This document shows positions 40,727 through 51,800 of a stretch of 55,273 nucleotides of DNA, piece by piece. A program made the translations under genes and the position numbers. This stretch comes from Micractinium sp. NFX-FRZ (taxonomy: Eukaryota > Chlorophyta > Trebouxiophyceae > Chlorellales > Chlorellaceae), in assembly GCA_029339195.1 (NCBI GenBank), contig JAPTJF010000422.1, positions 1 to 55,273 on the forward strand. The letters run 5' to 3'. The notes below the pieces were generated by a model. That model searched no databases. It had not been told where the DNA came from and saw nothing but the letters and a program-made list of their open reading frames with translations. Every line of letters starts with the position of its first letter. Positions within the stretch are counted from its first letter, which is position 1.

Positions 40727-43016
40727 GGCTTGCCGGCTGGTCGACACGCACCCAGGCCTCCCTGGCAGTCGTCATCGCATGTCCTAGACTTGCCACAGCC
40801 CAATCGAGGTATATCGCATCACCCGAACACGTTGTGCAACGCGCTGACAACCAGGGTTGTACTCGTGCGCGGCCACGTGGCATCACTGGCCGGACAGAGG
40901 CCGGTTGCAGGCCTGAAGCCACAGTCCTCCGTTGCTTCCTTGCCGACACCAAGGCCGCAGAGGAGGCGAATTCACTGGTTCGGCCTCAGTTCGCAGCGCC
41001 TTCACGGCGGGTGTCACCTGGCCGCCGTCACCTGCCCGCCGGCACGCGTGTGCGGTGGCTGCCCCCGCCAGCTCACATGCTTGCAGTGCGCATTTGCAGG
41101 TGCATGTGTACGCCCCCTGGATCCGACGAATGTGGTCCTTTGAAGCCGAAATTGCTGCTGTCACTGTAACAGGCAGGTGCAGCAATCCAGCACTGCGCTG
41201 CCAGCACATGTACATCAAGTGCAGGCGCTCCCCGGCAACAAGCTGAATTGATCAAGCAGATGGCTGAGTCGTGCAGCTGCACCAGTGAACATCGACTGAA
41301 GGTTTGCAGAAATGTGCAGCAGCTGGGAGCACTGCATCCACCCCTGCCCTTGAGGTGTGATATGGTGTCACGTGTGCCGCGGCGCCGCACATCGCGCAGC
41401 GCGACGCCCGCAGCCCGCGTGCCTGAGCCGCAGCGGCAGTGGAAGGCACATATATATTCTAGACATGGATGCAATTTCGTTCCACACGCATGTATGTAAG
41501 GACTTTTCCAGCTTGTGTGGTATATGCTTTGCACAGGAAGGTGCAGCCCGCCCGCCGCCAGCCTGGCGGCGGCAGCAGCTGCTCGGCGGTCACTGCAGTT
41601 CCACCCAGCTATGCCACCCAGGCATTGCTCTGGGACGGGGCGATACTTTCCGCCCGCCGTCCACGCCGCCTTCGTCCGTTCACGGTAACATCCCGTGACA
41701 CACCTGTATCCGGTACGAAAACCCACGTGGAATTCGTCGAGTCCCGAACTTTCCGTACAGCTGACCCCCTCCGGCCTCCAACCGTCCCCATGTGCCGCAA
41801 CTGAGCAGGGCAGTCTGTTTGATCAGCCGTCACTTCTGCCCATCACACAGAAGAACCACCCACACATGGGCCTCTCGCGTGCGGGAGTGAGGCCCCATGC
41901 TGACCCCCTGCAGAAAGCCCCTGCCCGGTCCTGCCGCCAGCTGTTACACGGCCGGCCGGCGGACCCAGCCAGAGTGCGTGTTGCAAGCACACAGCTGCCC
42001 ATCCAGGCCAGAGCTGCCTGCGTCATCGGCAGGGCGATAAGTGTGGGCGGGGAAGTCTCGCACGTGCTCAGGTCCCACACCCGACTTACCCTGGCCTGAC
42101 CTTCGTGACCCCTCACTCAACTGCCGGGCCCTAGCCAGGGCACCCCTTTCTGCGTGTGACAAGTGCGAGCAGGGGTGCTCTCAGTAATGGTAGCGCTGTT
42201 AAATGCTCACTAGAGTGCTCAAGAATTTTCCTGATTCATGCTCCTCAACAGAGCCCACGCTTTGGGATCGCCCGGCGGCCTGCATCCATTGGGCTAGCCC
42301 GCCCTCCATGCAAGCCAGGCATGGGATTCTGTAACAGCGGCCAAAAGGCATGTGCAGCCTCGCTATCTGACACCCACCAGCACATCCACTTGCCGCGACT
42401 GGCATGTGCCGTGCGCTCAGCGCCTGCCCTTCTGCATAGAATGGTGGATGCCCTTCTGCATGCTTTGACATGTCGGTTTGCCCAGTGGGCTGGGACACGT
42501 GGTTACAAGCTGCGTTTGGTGCAAACATCCGAAAATGGACAGGTAGGGGAGAGAGAGAAGGGGTGGGGGGCACGGGACGGGGCAGGGCAGGGCCCAGCAC
42601 CGCTGCCGGGGGCGGCCGGGAGCCCGCAGGCGTGACCCCTCTGCTGCCGCGGCTGGCAGCCTGCGCGCTGCAAAGCTGACTGCCTGCGTGTGCCCGTGAA
42701 CGGGTGGGCACCCGCCGACGTCTGATCAGCTATCCGGCCTGCCGCCCTAGCTTCCGACATGGCAGGGCCCTCGCTTGCCTGCAGCTGCTGGCGTGGCAGC
42801 AGCACTTCTGCCGGGGCGCTCTCTCACTGCTGCTGAGGGAGCCTCGGGCGGCCAGGGCTTGGCAGACCGCTGAATGCGTGCCGACCGCTGCTGCTGCAGA
42901 GGCGCCGCTGCCTGTTGTTACCGTGCAGGCCGCTGCCGCAACACGGCACCCCTGGGTGCCGACGGTGCCGCCAGGGCTTGCTGCCCTTGCCGCCACCGCT
43001 GCTGCCCTCGAATCAG
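40727..43016. other. 2.3-kb region with no recognised gene
   Basis: I scanned both strands and found no exon with protein-family character or a consistent splice chain. Many ORFs are open only because the DNA is GC-rich. A TATATAT motif is at 41451-41457. The region must hold the U-box gene promoter and the 3' UTR of the copper chaperone gene. Confidence 0.45.
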
Positions 43017-43511
43017 TCATTGCCAGAGCTGAGTGGCCTTGCCGCTCTTGGCCACACCCTCCTTGACCGCTCCTGCATCCAGGTTGCTGCCCTTGACCAC
43101 CACCTTTTGTGCCGCGAGATCAATGTCCACGCCCGTCACGCCGGGCAGCTTCTCTGCCACGCGGCGGACAGCGCCCACGCAGCCCTGCACGGCAGGGGGA
43201 TGGCAGGGGGCGGCGGGATGAGGCAGGTACGGCGCACGACGCCCTCACGCCGGGCAGCTTTGTTTGACGTGCCGCCGTGCACCTCTGCAGTGTGTCTGCC
43301 GGGGCAGGACCATAGCAGGGACGCGACCATGGGCGCCAGGGCAAGGAAAGCGCAGAGCAGTAGGCAAACGTGACTCTAGCAGCTGGGGCAGTGGAGAAGC
43401 GTGCAGGGACTCCGACCGCCAAACCGTACCAGCGGGCGCCCTCAACCCCCACGCACAGGGCAGGCAGCGCACCTCGCAGGCCATTGCAACCTTCAGCGCC
43501 ACCTCAGACAT
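43017..43511 (-). CDS. ATX1: ATX1-type copper chaperone
   Basis: Delivers Cu(I) to P-type copper ATPases in the secretory pathway. Two minus-strand exons, 43511-43473 and 43184-43017, give 68 residues, the normal length. The heavy-metal-associated domain is complete: MSEVALKVAMACEGCVGAVR with the MxCxGC copper site, LPGVTGVDIDLAAQKVVVKG and the basic C-terminal GVAKSGKATQLW. The intron splits the metal-binding motif between Glu and Gly. A CTTTTGCAG acceptor 25-30 bases before the ATG implies a 5'-UTR intron. The gene is head-to-head with the HAD gene, start codons about 480 bp apart. Confidence 0.95.
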
Positions 43512-43993
43512 CGTGTGGCCCTCTGCCGCTGGCGACTGCAAAAGATTTAAATGGGGAGTGCCCTGCAGGGGCAGCAGGGGCAGTGCTCGGTCAGCAAGGC
43601 TGAGCAGCGGTCAGCAGCAGGCTGAGCGGTGGCAGCGGCGGCGGCGGCGGCGGCGGCGGCAAAGCGCAAAGCAGCCCTCGTGTCCTGCAGCGCCTCATCG
43701 CCGATGCAGCGGCGGTCTAATGGCCGATCCAATGCAGGCAGCGGCACCCACACCCGAGTCCCGCAGGCAGCACGCGTTGGAGGCAAGCACCTGGGCCGGT
43801 AGCCGCACCGATTGCTGCAGATATATATTGGCAGTATCAGGATCGCAGGAAAAACGGGAGAGGCCCGGAGTGTGCTTCGCCGTGCTTCGCTGGACAGATG
43901 GCTGCAAGGGTGCCGTGAGCTTTGTGCAATCAACCACGGTCGTTGATCAGCTGGCCCATCGGTGATCGCAAGCGGCAACCACAGACACCGCCC
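43512..43993. promoter_or_regulatory. Shared bidirectional promoter region ATX1 / HAD
   Basis: The only space between two divergent start codons. It holds a CGG-type triplet repeat near 43635-43660 (GGCGGCGGCGGCGGCGG) and TATATATAT at 43820-43828, which could serve as a TATA element. It probably also contains the untranslated first exon of ATX1. Confidence 0.45.
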
Positions 43994-46900
43994 ATGACGG
44001 CAGTCTGCAAGCCAAACGCTGTGGCGGCAGGGCCGACTGCTGTGGCCCGCTGCGCAATGCGTAGTGCTCGAGCGGTGCAGCCAGCCCGGCACTGCCGGGC
44101 GCCAGGCGCCGTGCGGCAGCGGCGGCGGCTCTATCGGGCAGCGGCGGCAGCTGACAGCGGCGGCGAAGCCCCCACAGCGGACGGCCCGGTCGGCCTGCTG
44201 ATTGAGTGCGACGGCGCGCTGGTGGATGCCCATGTGGAGGGTCACCGCGTGGCCTTCAACCGCGCCTTTAGCGTGAGCTGCGGCCTGCTTTGGCGTGTGC
44301 CAGGCCGGCGCGCAGTAGCTCACCCCCCACCGCCGATGCCTGGTGCCACTATCCTTTGCCTGCTGCCAGCGCAGCTTGAGCAATCACATGCAATCACATA
44401 TTGCATTATTTGGTGCGGCCCTTGCATCCTCCCGCCTGCAGGAGCTTGGTCACGACTGCACCAACTGGACGCCCGCTGTTTTCTACGACCTGATGCGGCT
44501 GGGAGACGGCACGGGTGAGATGCCGCTCTGCCTGCCAACCTGCCAACCTGGCAGCATGCCAGCATGCCTGCCCAGTGCAGGGCTTGCTGACCGCTGCCGT
44601 GGCAGCCTGGTGCATACGATGCCCATGCCTTGCACGGCTACAAGCACTCATGCTGCCTGCTTACTGTGGTATTGTTATCATTTCATGGCGTCGCCGCCCT
44701 GCAGGGGAGGGCGTCATAGCCGCCTATTACTCAAGCAGCTGCCGTGTTTTGTGTGCCTGCCCGTGGGTGCCCCCTTGCTGCTGTGGGTGCAGGGGAGGGC
44801 GTGATTGCTGCCTACTTCGGCCTCCGTGGATGGCCGATGATGCTGGCCTCCAAAGACCGGGGCGCCTTTCTGAAGAATGTGCACAATATTAAGGCAAGCT
44901 GCTTGTTTTACAGTGCCGGGATGGGAACTGGAAAAGTAAAGGAGAGAATGGCAGCGGCAGGCAGGTCTGCTGACTATGTGCCAATCAGCCCAATGGTACT
45001 TAGAGCAGGAAGTAGGAGGTGTGATACTGAGTAGGAAGTAGCCGACGGCTGTGCCGCTCACCAGCCGGCGCTGCCGGCGCAGCCGCCGGGGCACAGCACT
45101 GCTGCCGGTACGAGCCTGCCCCACCCCACCCTGCCCCCGCCCTACCCTGCCCCCCGCCGGTGCTCATCCGGCAGCAGATGGTTGCCAAGGGGCAGATCCC
45201 GGTGCACTCAGGACCATCCTCTTTCCCTGGGCGCCGCTCTGCTCCAACCTTGCCACTCCCCACACACTCCCCTCCGCCTCCCTTGGGCACCTGTCCCACC
45301 TCCCCATGTTCCTCCTCCCTCCCACAACCACACCCTGACGCCTTACCTGGTCCCCACTTCATTCTAGTACCCCCCTGCAGGTGCGCATCCTTCGGGAGAT
45401 GGCTGCCAAGGGGGAGATCCCGGTGCGCCTGGGGGTGCCCGCCTTTCTGGACGACGCTCTGGCAGACGGCGCCTCTGTGGCGGTGATTGCGGCCACCGCC
45501 TCGGTGCCAGAGGACGGCATTGTCTCCTCCGCCATGCTCAACCTGGGGCCCAACAGGTGTGAGAAGTGGGTGCGGGGCCAGTGGGCGGGATGGGCCGGGC
45601 TGGCGGTGGGTGGGTGGCTGTGACGGCAGCTGCTGCCTCGACGGCACAGCACGGCATGCTCCCCTCTGCCATGCTGCACCTGGGGCCCAACATGTGTTGT
45701 GGCAGGGGCGGGGGCGGGAGGTGGGTGGTATGGCAGGAGGGGTGGCTGGGGGCCTGTGATGGCAGCTGCACCGGACAGCCTGGCATCTCGGCCATGGCGC
45801 ATCAGGGGCTGACAGGTGGGCAGGCTGGATGGGGCGGGGTGGGACATCCCAGGGAGGGGAGAAGGACTGGCGGCATGAAGGGGGTGTGCACGCGTGCCTC
45901 CGCCGCCCTCCTCCCGCCCACCCCACAATCACCTCCCCCCACATCTTCCCACTCAGCCACCCCCTGGGTCCCACCACCGCCAGCTAACCCGCACCCGGCT
46001 TCCCTCCCTGCCTCCGCGCTGCCCTCCTCAATCGTGCCCGCCTAGCGCCCCACCCTCTACAAACTCATAGCTTCCCCGCACCTGCCCACCCGCAGGGCGT
46101 TCCAGCTCAAGGTGGTGACCATGGGCGGCGACGGCAGCAGCGACGAGGAGGATGCGGCGGCGGCGGCGCCGTCGCCCGCAGATGATGACGTCCCCTTTGC
46201 CGACTTTGAGGAGCAGGCAAGCAGGGCGCGCAGGCGGCTGGGTGTGCCACACCAGAGCTCCCAGGCGCCTCATGCCGGCTGCGCTGCCTGCCCTGCCACA
46301 GCCATGCAGTCCACGGCTGTGTGCCGCCCTCCCCATGCACATGTCACTGCCATGCCACTTTACCACTGCCCCTGCCCCCTGCACACTCTGCAGGTGCAGG
46401 CGGCGCAGGCCAAGGCCAAGAGCCAGGCGGCCCGCGAGTTTGTGCGGGTGTACAACCTGCAGAAGGCGTCGGGCATGGGGCTGGAGGTGGACCCAAAGGT
46501 AGGAGGAATTCCTTGGTTCCTGAACATTCCGGGAAGGTTGTAACTGAGCCCAAAGGCAGGCACTGGGGTTGGGGCTGGATCCGGTTGTGGTGACTGGCTG
46601 GGGTGCAAAGTGGCAGAGTGGGGTGGGGTGGAGGAGGGTGGAGCGGGGCGGGGTGGAGGGGCTGGGAGGGCTGGGGTCGGGCGGGAGTGCAGCAGTCACT
46701 CTCCCCCGCGGCTGCTTCCGCCCACCTTCCGCCCACCTTCACTCTGCTCCGCTCCCCTCTAACCTCTTCTTTCCTCCTCCAGATCCTAGCCGCGGCGGAG
46801 CGGGCGGGGCGCCTTACTCCCTCCTTCATGACGGCCCTGGCCACCACCCTAGGCTGCTCCCCCAGCAACACAATAGTGGTGGCGGGCGGGCACACGATGA

Positions 46901-47473
46901 TGGTGAGCGAGGGGGGAGTGTGCGGGGGCTCAGGGCGGCTGGTCGAGCATTACTGGTGGGGGACGGTGAGGGGCGGGCACTCGGCAATGGTTGGTGAGGA
47001 GGCTCAATGTTAGTCAGCGTGTGCTAGTGTGGTCGATGGGCAGCACTGGCACCACTGCTGCAGCCCGTACCAACAGAGCCACCCGCGCACGCCTGTCCCC
47101 ACACATGCATGGCACAGCCTGGCTCTCGGCTGCTCCGCCCCTGCCGCCCGCTCCTCCAGCGCGCCGCCCTGCCTCGCCCCGTCTCCCGCACCGCTACCCC
47201 CGCTGCCCCTGCTGCGCCGCCCCTCACCCAACGCCGCCACGGCCCCCGCCTGACCACTCCCCCCCCGTCCTCTCTTCGCCCTGGTGATTTTCCTTCTACG
47301 TGCAGGAAGCGGGCAAGTCGGTTGGCATGCTGTCCCTGGGAGTGCCTCCCAGTGTAGCCATGCGGGGCGGCTTCTCGGCAGCGGACGCCATTTTCGACGG
47401 GTTTGGGGCGGGCGGGGGCCTGACCTGGCGCAAGGCTCGGCTCATTCTGGACAAGCGGAATGGCCGGGCGTAG
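43994..47473 (+). CDS. Plastid-targeted HAD-like protein (CbbY-like family)
   Basis: Eight exons, 43994-44272, 44442-44514, 44793-44893, 45381-45556, 46096-46216, 46394-46498, 46783-46902 and 47306-47473, sum 380 residues with matching phases. Residues 1 to about 60 are Ala/Arg-rich, a chloroplast transit peptide. HAD motif I appears as LLIECDGALVDAH; then the helical cap (AFNRAFSELGHDCTNW, YDLMRLG), PVRLGVPAFLDDALADG, motif II-like VAVIAATASVPEDG and the C-terminal NTIVVAGGHTMM and GKSVGMLSLGVPPSVAMRGG. The first, nucleophilic Asp of the DxD pair is Glu, so classic phosphatase activity is doubtful. Introns 3 and 5 start with GC (AAG then GCAAGC; CAG then GCAAGC). Three exon echoes lie in its introns. 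Confidence 0.85.
44697..44730 (+). repeat. Echo of HAD exon 3 start in intron 2
   Basis: GCAGGGGAGGGCGT and the codons for EGVIAAYY repeat the real border at 44786-44818 about 88 bases downstream, acceptor intact. Confidence 0.88.
45150..45212 (+). repeat. Echo of HAD exon 4 start in intron 3
   Basis: Resembles 45371-45435 with about 20% changes. The echo would translate VLIRQQMVAKGQIPVHS against the real VRILREMAAKGEIPVRL, but lacks the AG acceptor. Confidence 0.85.
45655..45708 (+). repeat. Echo of HAD exon 4 end in intron 4
   Basis: CCATGCTGCACCTGGGGCCC here mirrors the exon 4 end near 45531-45565 (SAMLHLGPNM against SAMLNLGPNR). A GT still follows the AACATG that replaces AACAG. Confidence 0.85.
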
Positions 47474-48865
47474 CGCGGCACAGCGTGGCGCAGCATGGCA
47501 CACCTCAGCACAGCGGCGACCTTCGCTGCCCTCCATGCGCACGCCCACTGCAAGGGTGGCGGACCTTGGGAGCGGCACGTAGCACGGCAAAGCAGGGTGC
47601 ACCCCAGCGGCCGGACAGCCCGCTCCCAGAAGCCGGCTGCTGCCCTGCTCTGCCCCTGCCATTTGCCTCCCCCAGCCCAGCCTGTCTTTCCAGCACTCTC
47701 CAGCACTCGAATGGATGAACCCCCCATATGATTGTCAGACCACCTCTGCACCCCTGTCGCCTGGCCCTGTATACAACAGTTTGAACACTTGTATTTCATC
47801 CCTGGGTGCCGGCAAGGGACGGGGCCTTCCCTGCCGCACGCACGCATGTAACATAAATCTTGTCTAGGGGGCTCTGAGTTGGAGGAAGAAAGCAGCGGCC
47901 GCTGGCAGCTGTGCACCAATAGGTTGTGGTGGTACTGCCCATGGCATGCCGAGCAGCTACTTGTGCCCTTGCTTGACTAATGGGACAGAGCCCAACGGCT
48001 GCCGTGTGACAGGCACGAATGGCGCAAGCACGCTCTCTGGAATGGGCGGGCCAGCCCTCTCAGTGCATGAAGGACACACGCATGGGTGGTGGCTGATCAC
48101 CATGATGGGGCACTGGGGGGCCCACCATGACAGTACTGGGGGGCGTGTGGGCAGGCCAGGGCTGCTAGTTTCGCAATGGGCTGGCGGTTGAGCACCGCTA
48201 CAATGGCCTCAGATGTGCTGTCACTGGGGCACAAAAGCAGCCTGGCGAAGCCATGCGCTGCCCAGAGCTGGGAGGTAAATGTGACAGCAGCGGCGGTAGC
48301 AGTACCCCCTGCCGCTGGGGCCAGCTTCCAGGCACCGCTCGCCCGCTGCCAGGCGCCTTGCAAGCAGCAGCTACGCCGGTGGAGCGATCGGTTCACATCA
48401 TGTTTCGTTGAGAACCCGTGTTTGAGACGAGAAATCGAAGAAACCCGATAACGCAGGACCCCGCGCGCCACCGAGGGAGCGGCCAGCCGTGCAGTCACGG
48501 TGGCTGGAACTCTTTGCAACTCTGAAACACGCTTGTTAGCGGCCCTGGCGCAGTGAAGGGCAGGTCCACCCATTTTGCACAGCAGAGCAGAGGCTCGACA
48601 TTAATCAGGTAGGGTCCTCCATTGGCCTCCGTTGCGGTAGGTGAGGGTCGGACAACACAAAGTCAGAAGGCGCGCACCCTGCTGCCACAGCACTTGCTGC
48701 CCCCCCGCTCTGCCGCCGCCGCCGCCGGCGGCGGGCCGGATCTGTGCCTGCCGCGCGGCGCCATCACTCGATGACTCGTCAACCATGCATGCAGGCCTGT
48801 GATTTCTGGAGGGCGTGTTTACACCCTCACTTCCTCACGCCGGCTGCACGCAGCCACACACACCG
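47474..48865. other. Intergenic region HAD / GT90
   Basis: Both flanking genes are on the plus strand. TGTAA at 47847-47851 is the likely HAD poly(A) signal. No other exon recognised. Confidence 0.5.
47847..47851 (+). terminator. TGTAA poly(A) signal of the HAD gene
   Basis: Chlorophyte-type pentamer about 375 bases after the stop codon. Confidence 0.45.
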
Positions 48866-51800
48866 ATGGCTGCCCTCGCTCTGGCAGGCCGTCCACCCGG
48901 CGGGCTGCCCTCCCTGGCGCTCTCGCGGCTGCTCCTCCTGGCCACTGGGCTGCTCCTTGGCGTGGTGCGTGGCTGCCTGTATACTGGCACACCATGCATC
49001 TGTGAACGATTAGTTCGCCACGTGCCTGCTCCGATGGGAGTGGGGGTGGGGATGGGGGTGAATGGGGGGGTGGGGAGCGCCGATCTTGGCCGATGCTTTG
49101 CTCCCACAGCAGCAGCAGCAGCAGCAGCAGGAGCAGCACATGCAAGCCTTGGAGGCAGTGTGCTGTCTTCATCACCAACCCACCGTAGACATTGCAAACG
49201 ATTCCTAGCACCTCGCAGTACGGCTGCATACCGCCGGAGGTGCCATGAGAGCGCATGGGAGGAGACGGGCTCTGGTGAATTATCTGACCCGCCACCCCAC
49301 CCCACCCCGCCCCCCACCCCGGCACGTCGTCCCCCTCCCCCCCGCCTTGCGCAGTTCTTGGAGCAGATCAGGAGCGGCAGCAGCGGCCGCAGCGCAGCAG
49401 GCTGCGCACCACCCACCCGCACCTGGCAAGCGCGCTTTGCAGCCGTCGACGGCGCCATCACGGCCCAGCCGGACCCCTGTCCGCTGGGAGCAAGCCCGGG
49501 CGGGGGAGCGGCTGCAGGCACGGAGCCTCAGTTGGGGGGCCTCGGTCCACCCGAGGCGGCAAAGGGGCCCGCAGCAGCAGCGCAGGAGCAAGTGCAGCAG
49601 CAGGCGGCTGGGGCGGGCGGGCGGCCCGCCTCAGGCCGTCACTTCTCCCCCTCTGGCTACCGCCTCCCGCCAGAGTGCGACAAGCACGCGGTCCTGTACC
49701 CCGCAATCCTCGACTTTTTGCGCCCCTGGTTCGGGAGGGGGATCACAAAGGAGGACATGGATGCGTGCGGGCAGGTGGCGCCCACGGGCTACGACATCTC
49801 CAAAGGGTGGGCCCCCTGTGTGTGCTTTGATGAAGCTGAGGAGGAATGGGGCGCCGGGCGTATTTGGAAGTGTGGTTTGAGTGATGAGGAGGAATGGGGC
49901 GCCGGGCGTACTTGGAAGTGTGATTTGAGTAAGGAGATGGGGTGGCAGCATGATGTGATGCCACGCGGCCGCGGGATTCCCCGCTGGGCTCACCTGGGGG
50001 TGCACCGCCCAGAGCGGCCAACAGCTCTGGGTGTTGTCATTGAGACCTGGATGATGCGCACGCTCCTCATGCGCGTGATCTCCCTGCCCGTCACAGGGCA
50101 CACGCTCAGCTATTGTGTCGGGAGTGGCCCGCTCCCCGCCCCCACCATGTGCTATCATCATTGGTGCTACTGCTGCCCCCCCGCCCCCGCCTCCCCCCGT
50201 GCAGCTCGCCCCAGCCCGACAGCCACCACTCTCGCTTCCGCATGCTCATGTTCAACAACACCATGTACTCAACGAGCGGCGGGCTGGAGCGGAGTCCTCC
50301 CCACGCACAGGTGCACGCGCGCTTGCCTGCCTGCCGTGGAGTGCCTGTCTGCCTACCTTGCTTGCTTGCTGGCTTGCCTGCCTGGGGAGGGGGTGCAGTC
50401 GAGGCAGTGTGTTGCTTGCCTCCAGCTGGGATGTGTGCACCCGCCTAGTATGGTGTCAGCACTGCTGCCCCCTCAGCACTGCTGCTGCGGCTCGGCAGGC
50501 AGAGCGTGCCAGCCGTCAAGCACCAGGCTGGGACAGCAAGCAAGCGGAGGCAGCCTGCTGTTGCCCTGCCACCGCAGCACCAATTTGAGAGTGGCCGCAA
50601 TGCGCTCATGCATGCACGTGCTTTGCCGACGATTGCCTGGCGGCATGAATGGTGGCGTGTTGCCCCGCATGCTGCTGCCAAGCCCCGCCCCTGGCGCGCT
50701 TCCACACATCGGTACTTCCGTGTGGCCCCTGCACACATCCAGTTGTGCATTTGAGATCTTGCACGGTGTCACTCCCCTATGCCCCTCACAGGTCGCCCTG
50801 TACTACCACTCGCTCACAGAGATCCAGAGAGCTGCACACAGGTCAGCCGACTCTGTTCCATTTCTCTTTGGCTGGGGCAGCTAAGGGCAGCACACCGGAA
50901 GCTGTTGGTTCAAGTGCCTCCAGCCCTCGCCCTTGTCTGCACGCGGCTTGGCCCGCCTCATGGCTTGTATACGTCCGGCCTTACAAAACAGCACAGATTA
51001 TGGCCGCCATACGGCCACCATCCAGCAGGTTCAGTCAGGCACTGACAGCTGACTGCTTCGGGCATGCAACTTTAGCTGTCCGCCCCCCGCCCACCTCCTC
51101 CTGTACCTCGCACCCCGTCCACCCTGCACATGTGTGTGTGTGTGTGTGCACATAACCCCGCTTCCACCCTGCAACTGTCTGCTGTTGACTTACGAGCAAT
51201 GCCACCGGTCGCATGAACACCCGTGCCGCAGGTTCGGCCTGCCCAACATCGAGTTTGGGTCCGGCTTTGGCGACTGCCCCCCTCAGTGGCTCAAGGCGGG
51301 AGCCACTGCCTTCCCAGCGGCCATGTGCCCCCTCCTGGTCATGTCAAAGCACCCCGGCATGCTCAGCATACCCGTCCCCTCGGGGGAGTTCATTCGCGTC
51401 GGGGTGAGGCGGGCACTTGGTTCTCTATTCATCCCTGGGTTGGGCGCGGGTGCACGAGAGGGGTGCACTGGAAGGCAACTGCGCAGTGTTGCTGAATGAG
51501 GGGGCAGCCTGCGGGGGTGGGGAAAGAGAGCAGAGGGAGCAGCGTGCTTGTCAGCCCAAGCATGCCGGCCATCACATGCCTGCCGAGCATGCCTCCAACT
51601 GCAGCCGTATGAGACCTGGGTGGAGCGGATGCTGGGAGATGAAAAGGCACCCAAGTGGGAGGAGCAGGAGGAGCGGGCCATTGGCAGGTGGGCAGGGGCA
51701 GGGGCGGGTGTATGGGAGGCAGCAGCCCATCATGTGGTGGTGAGTGGGAGGGGGAGGGGGGACTGCGACCCTGGCCAGGTTCGCCCTGTTGCGGCTGCCC

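Noticed and set aside
42199..42711. A 170-codon minus-strand ORF
   Set aside because: No family character, no supporting splice partners, composition like surrounding spacer.
48815..50884. A 689-codon plus-strand ORF
   Set aside because: It reads through introns 1 and 2 of the GT90 gene and leaves the true frame at exon 3; open introns are common in this GC-rich DNA.
50905..50930. GGTTCAAGTGCC resembling a tRNA B box
   Set aside because: No matching A box or acceptor stem at the proper spacing.
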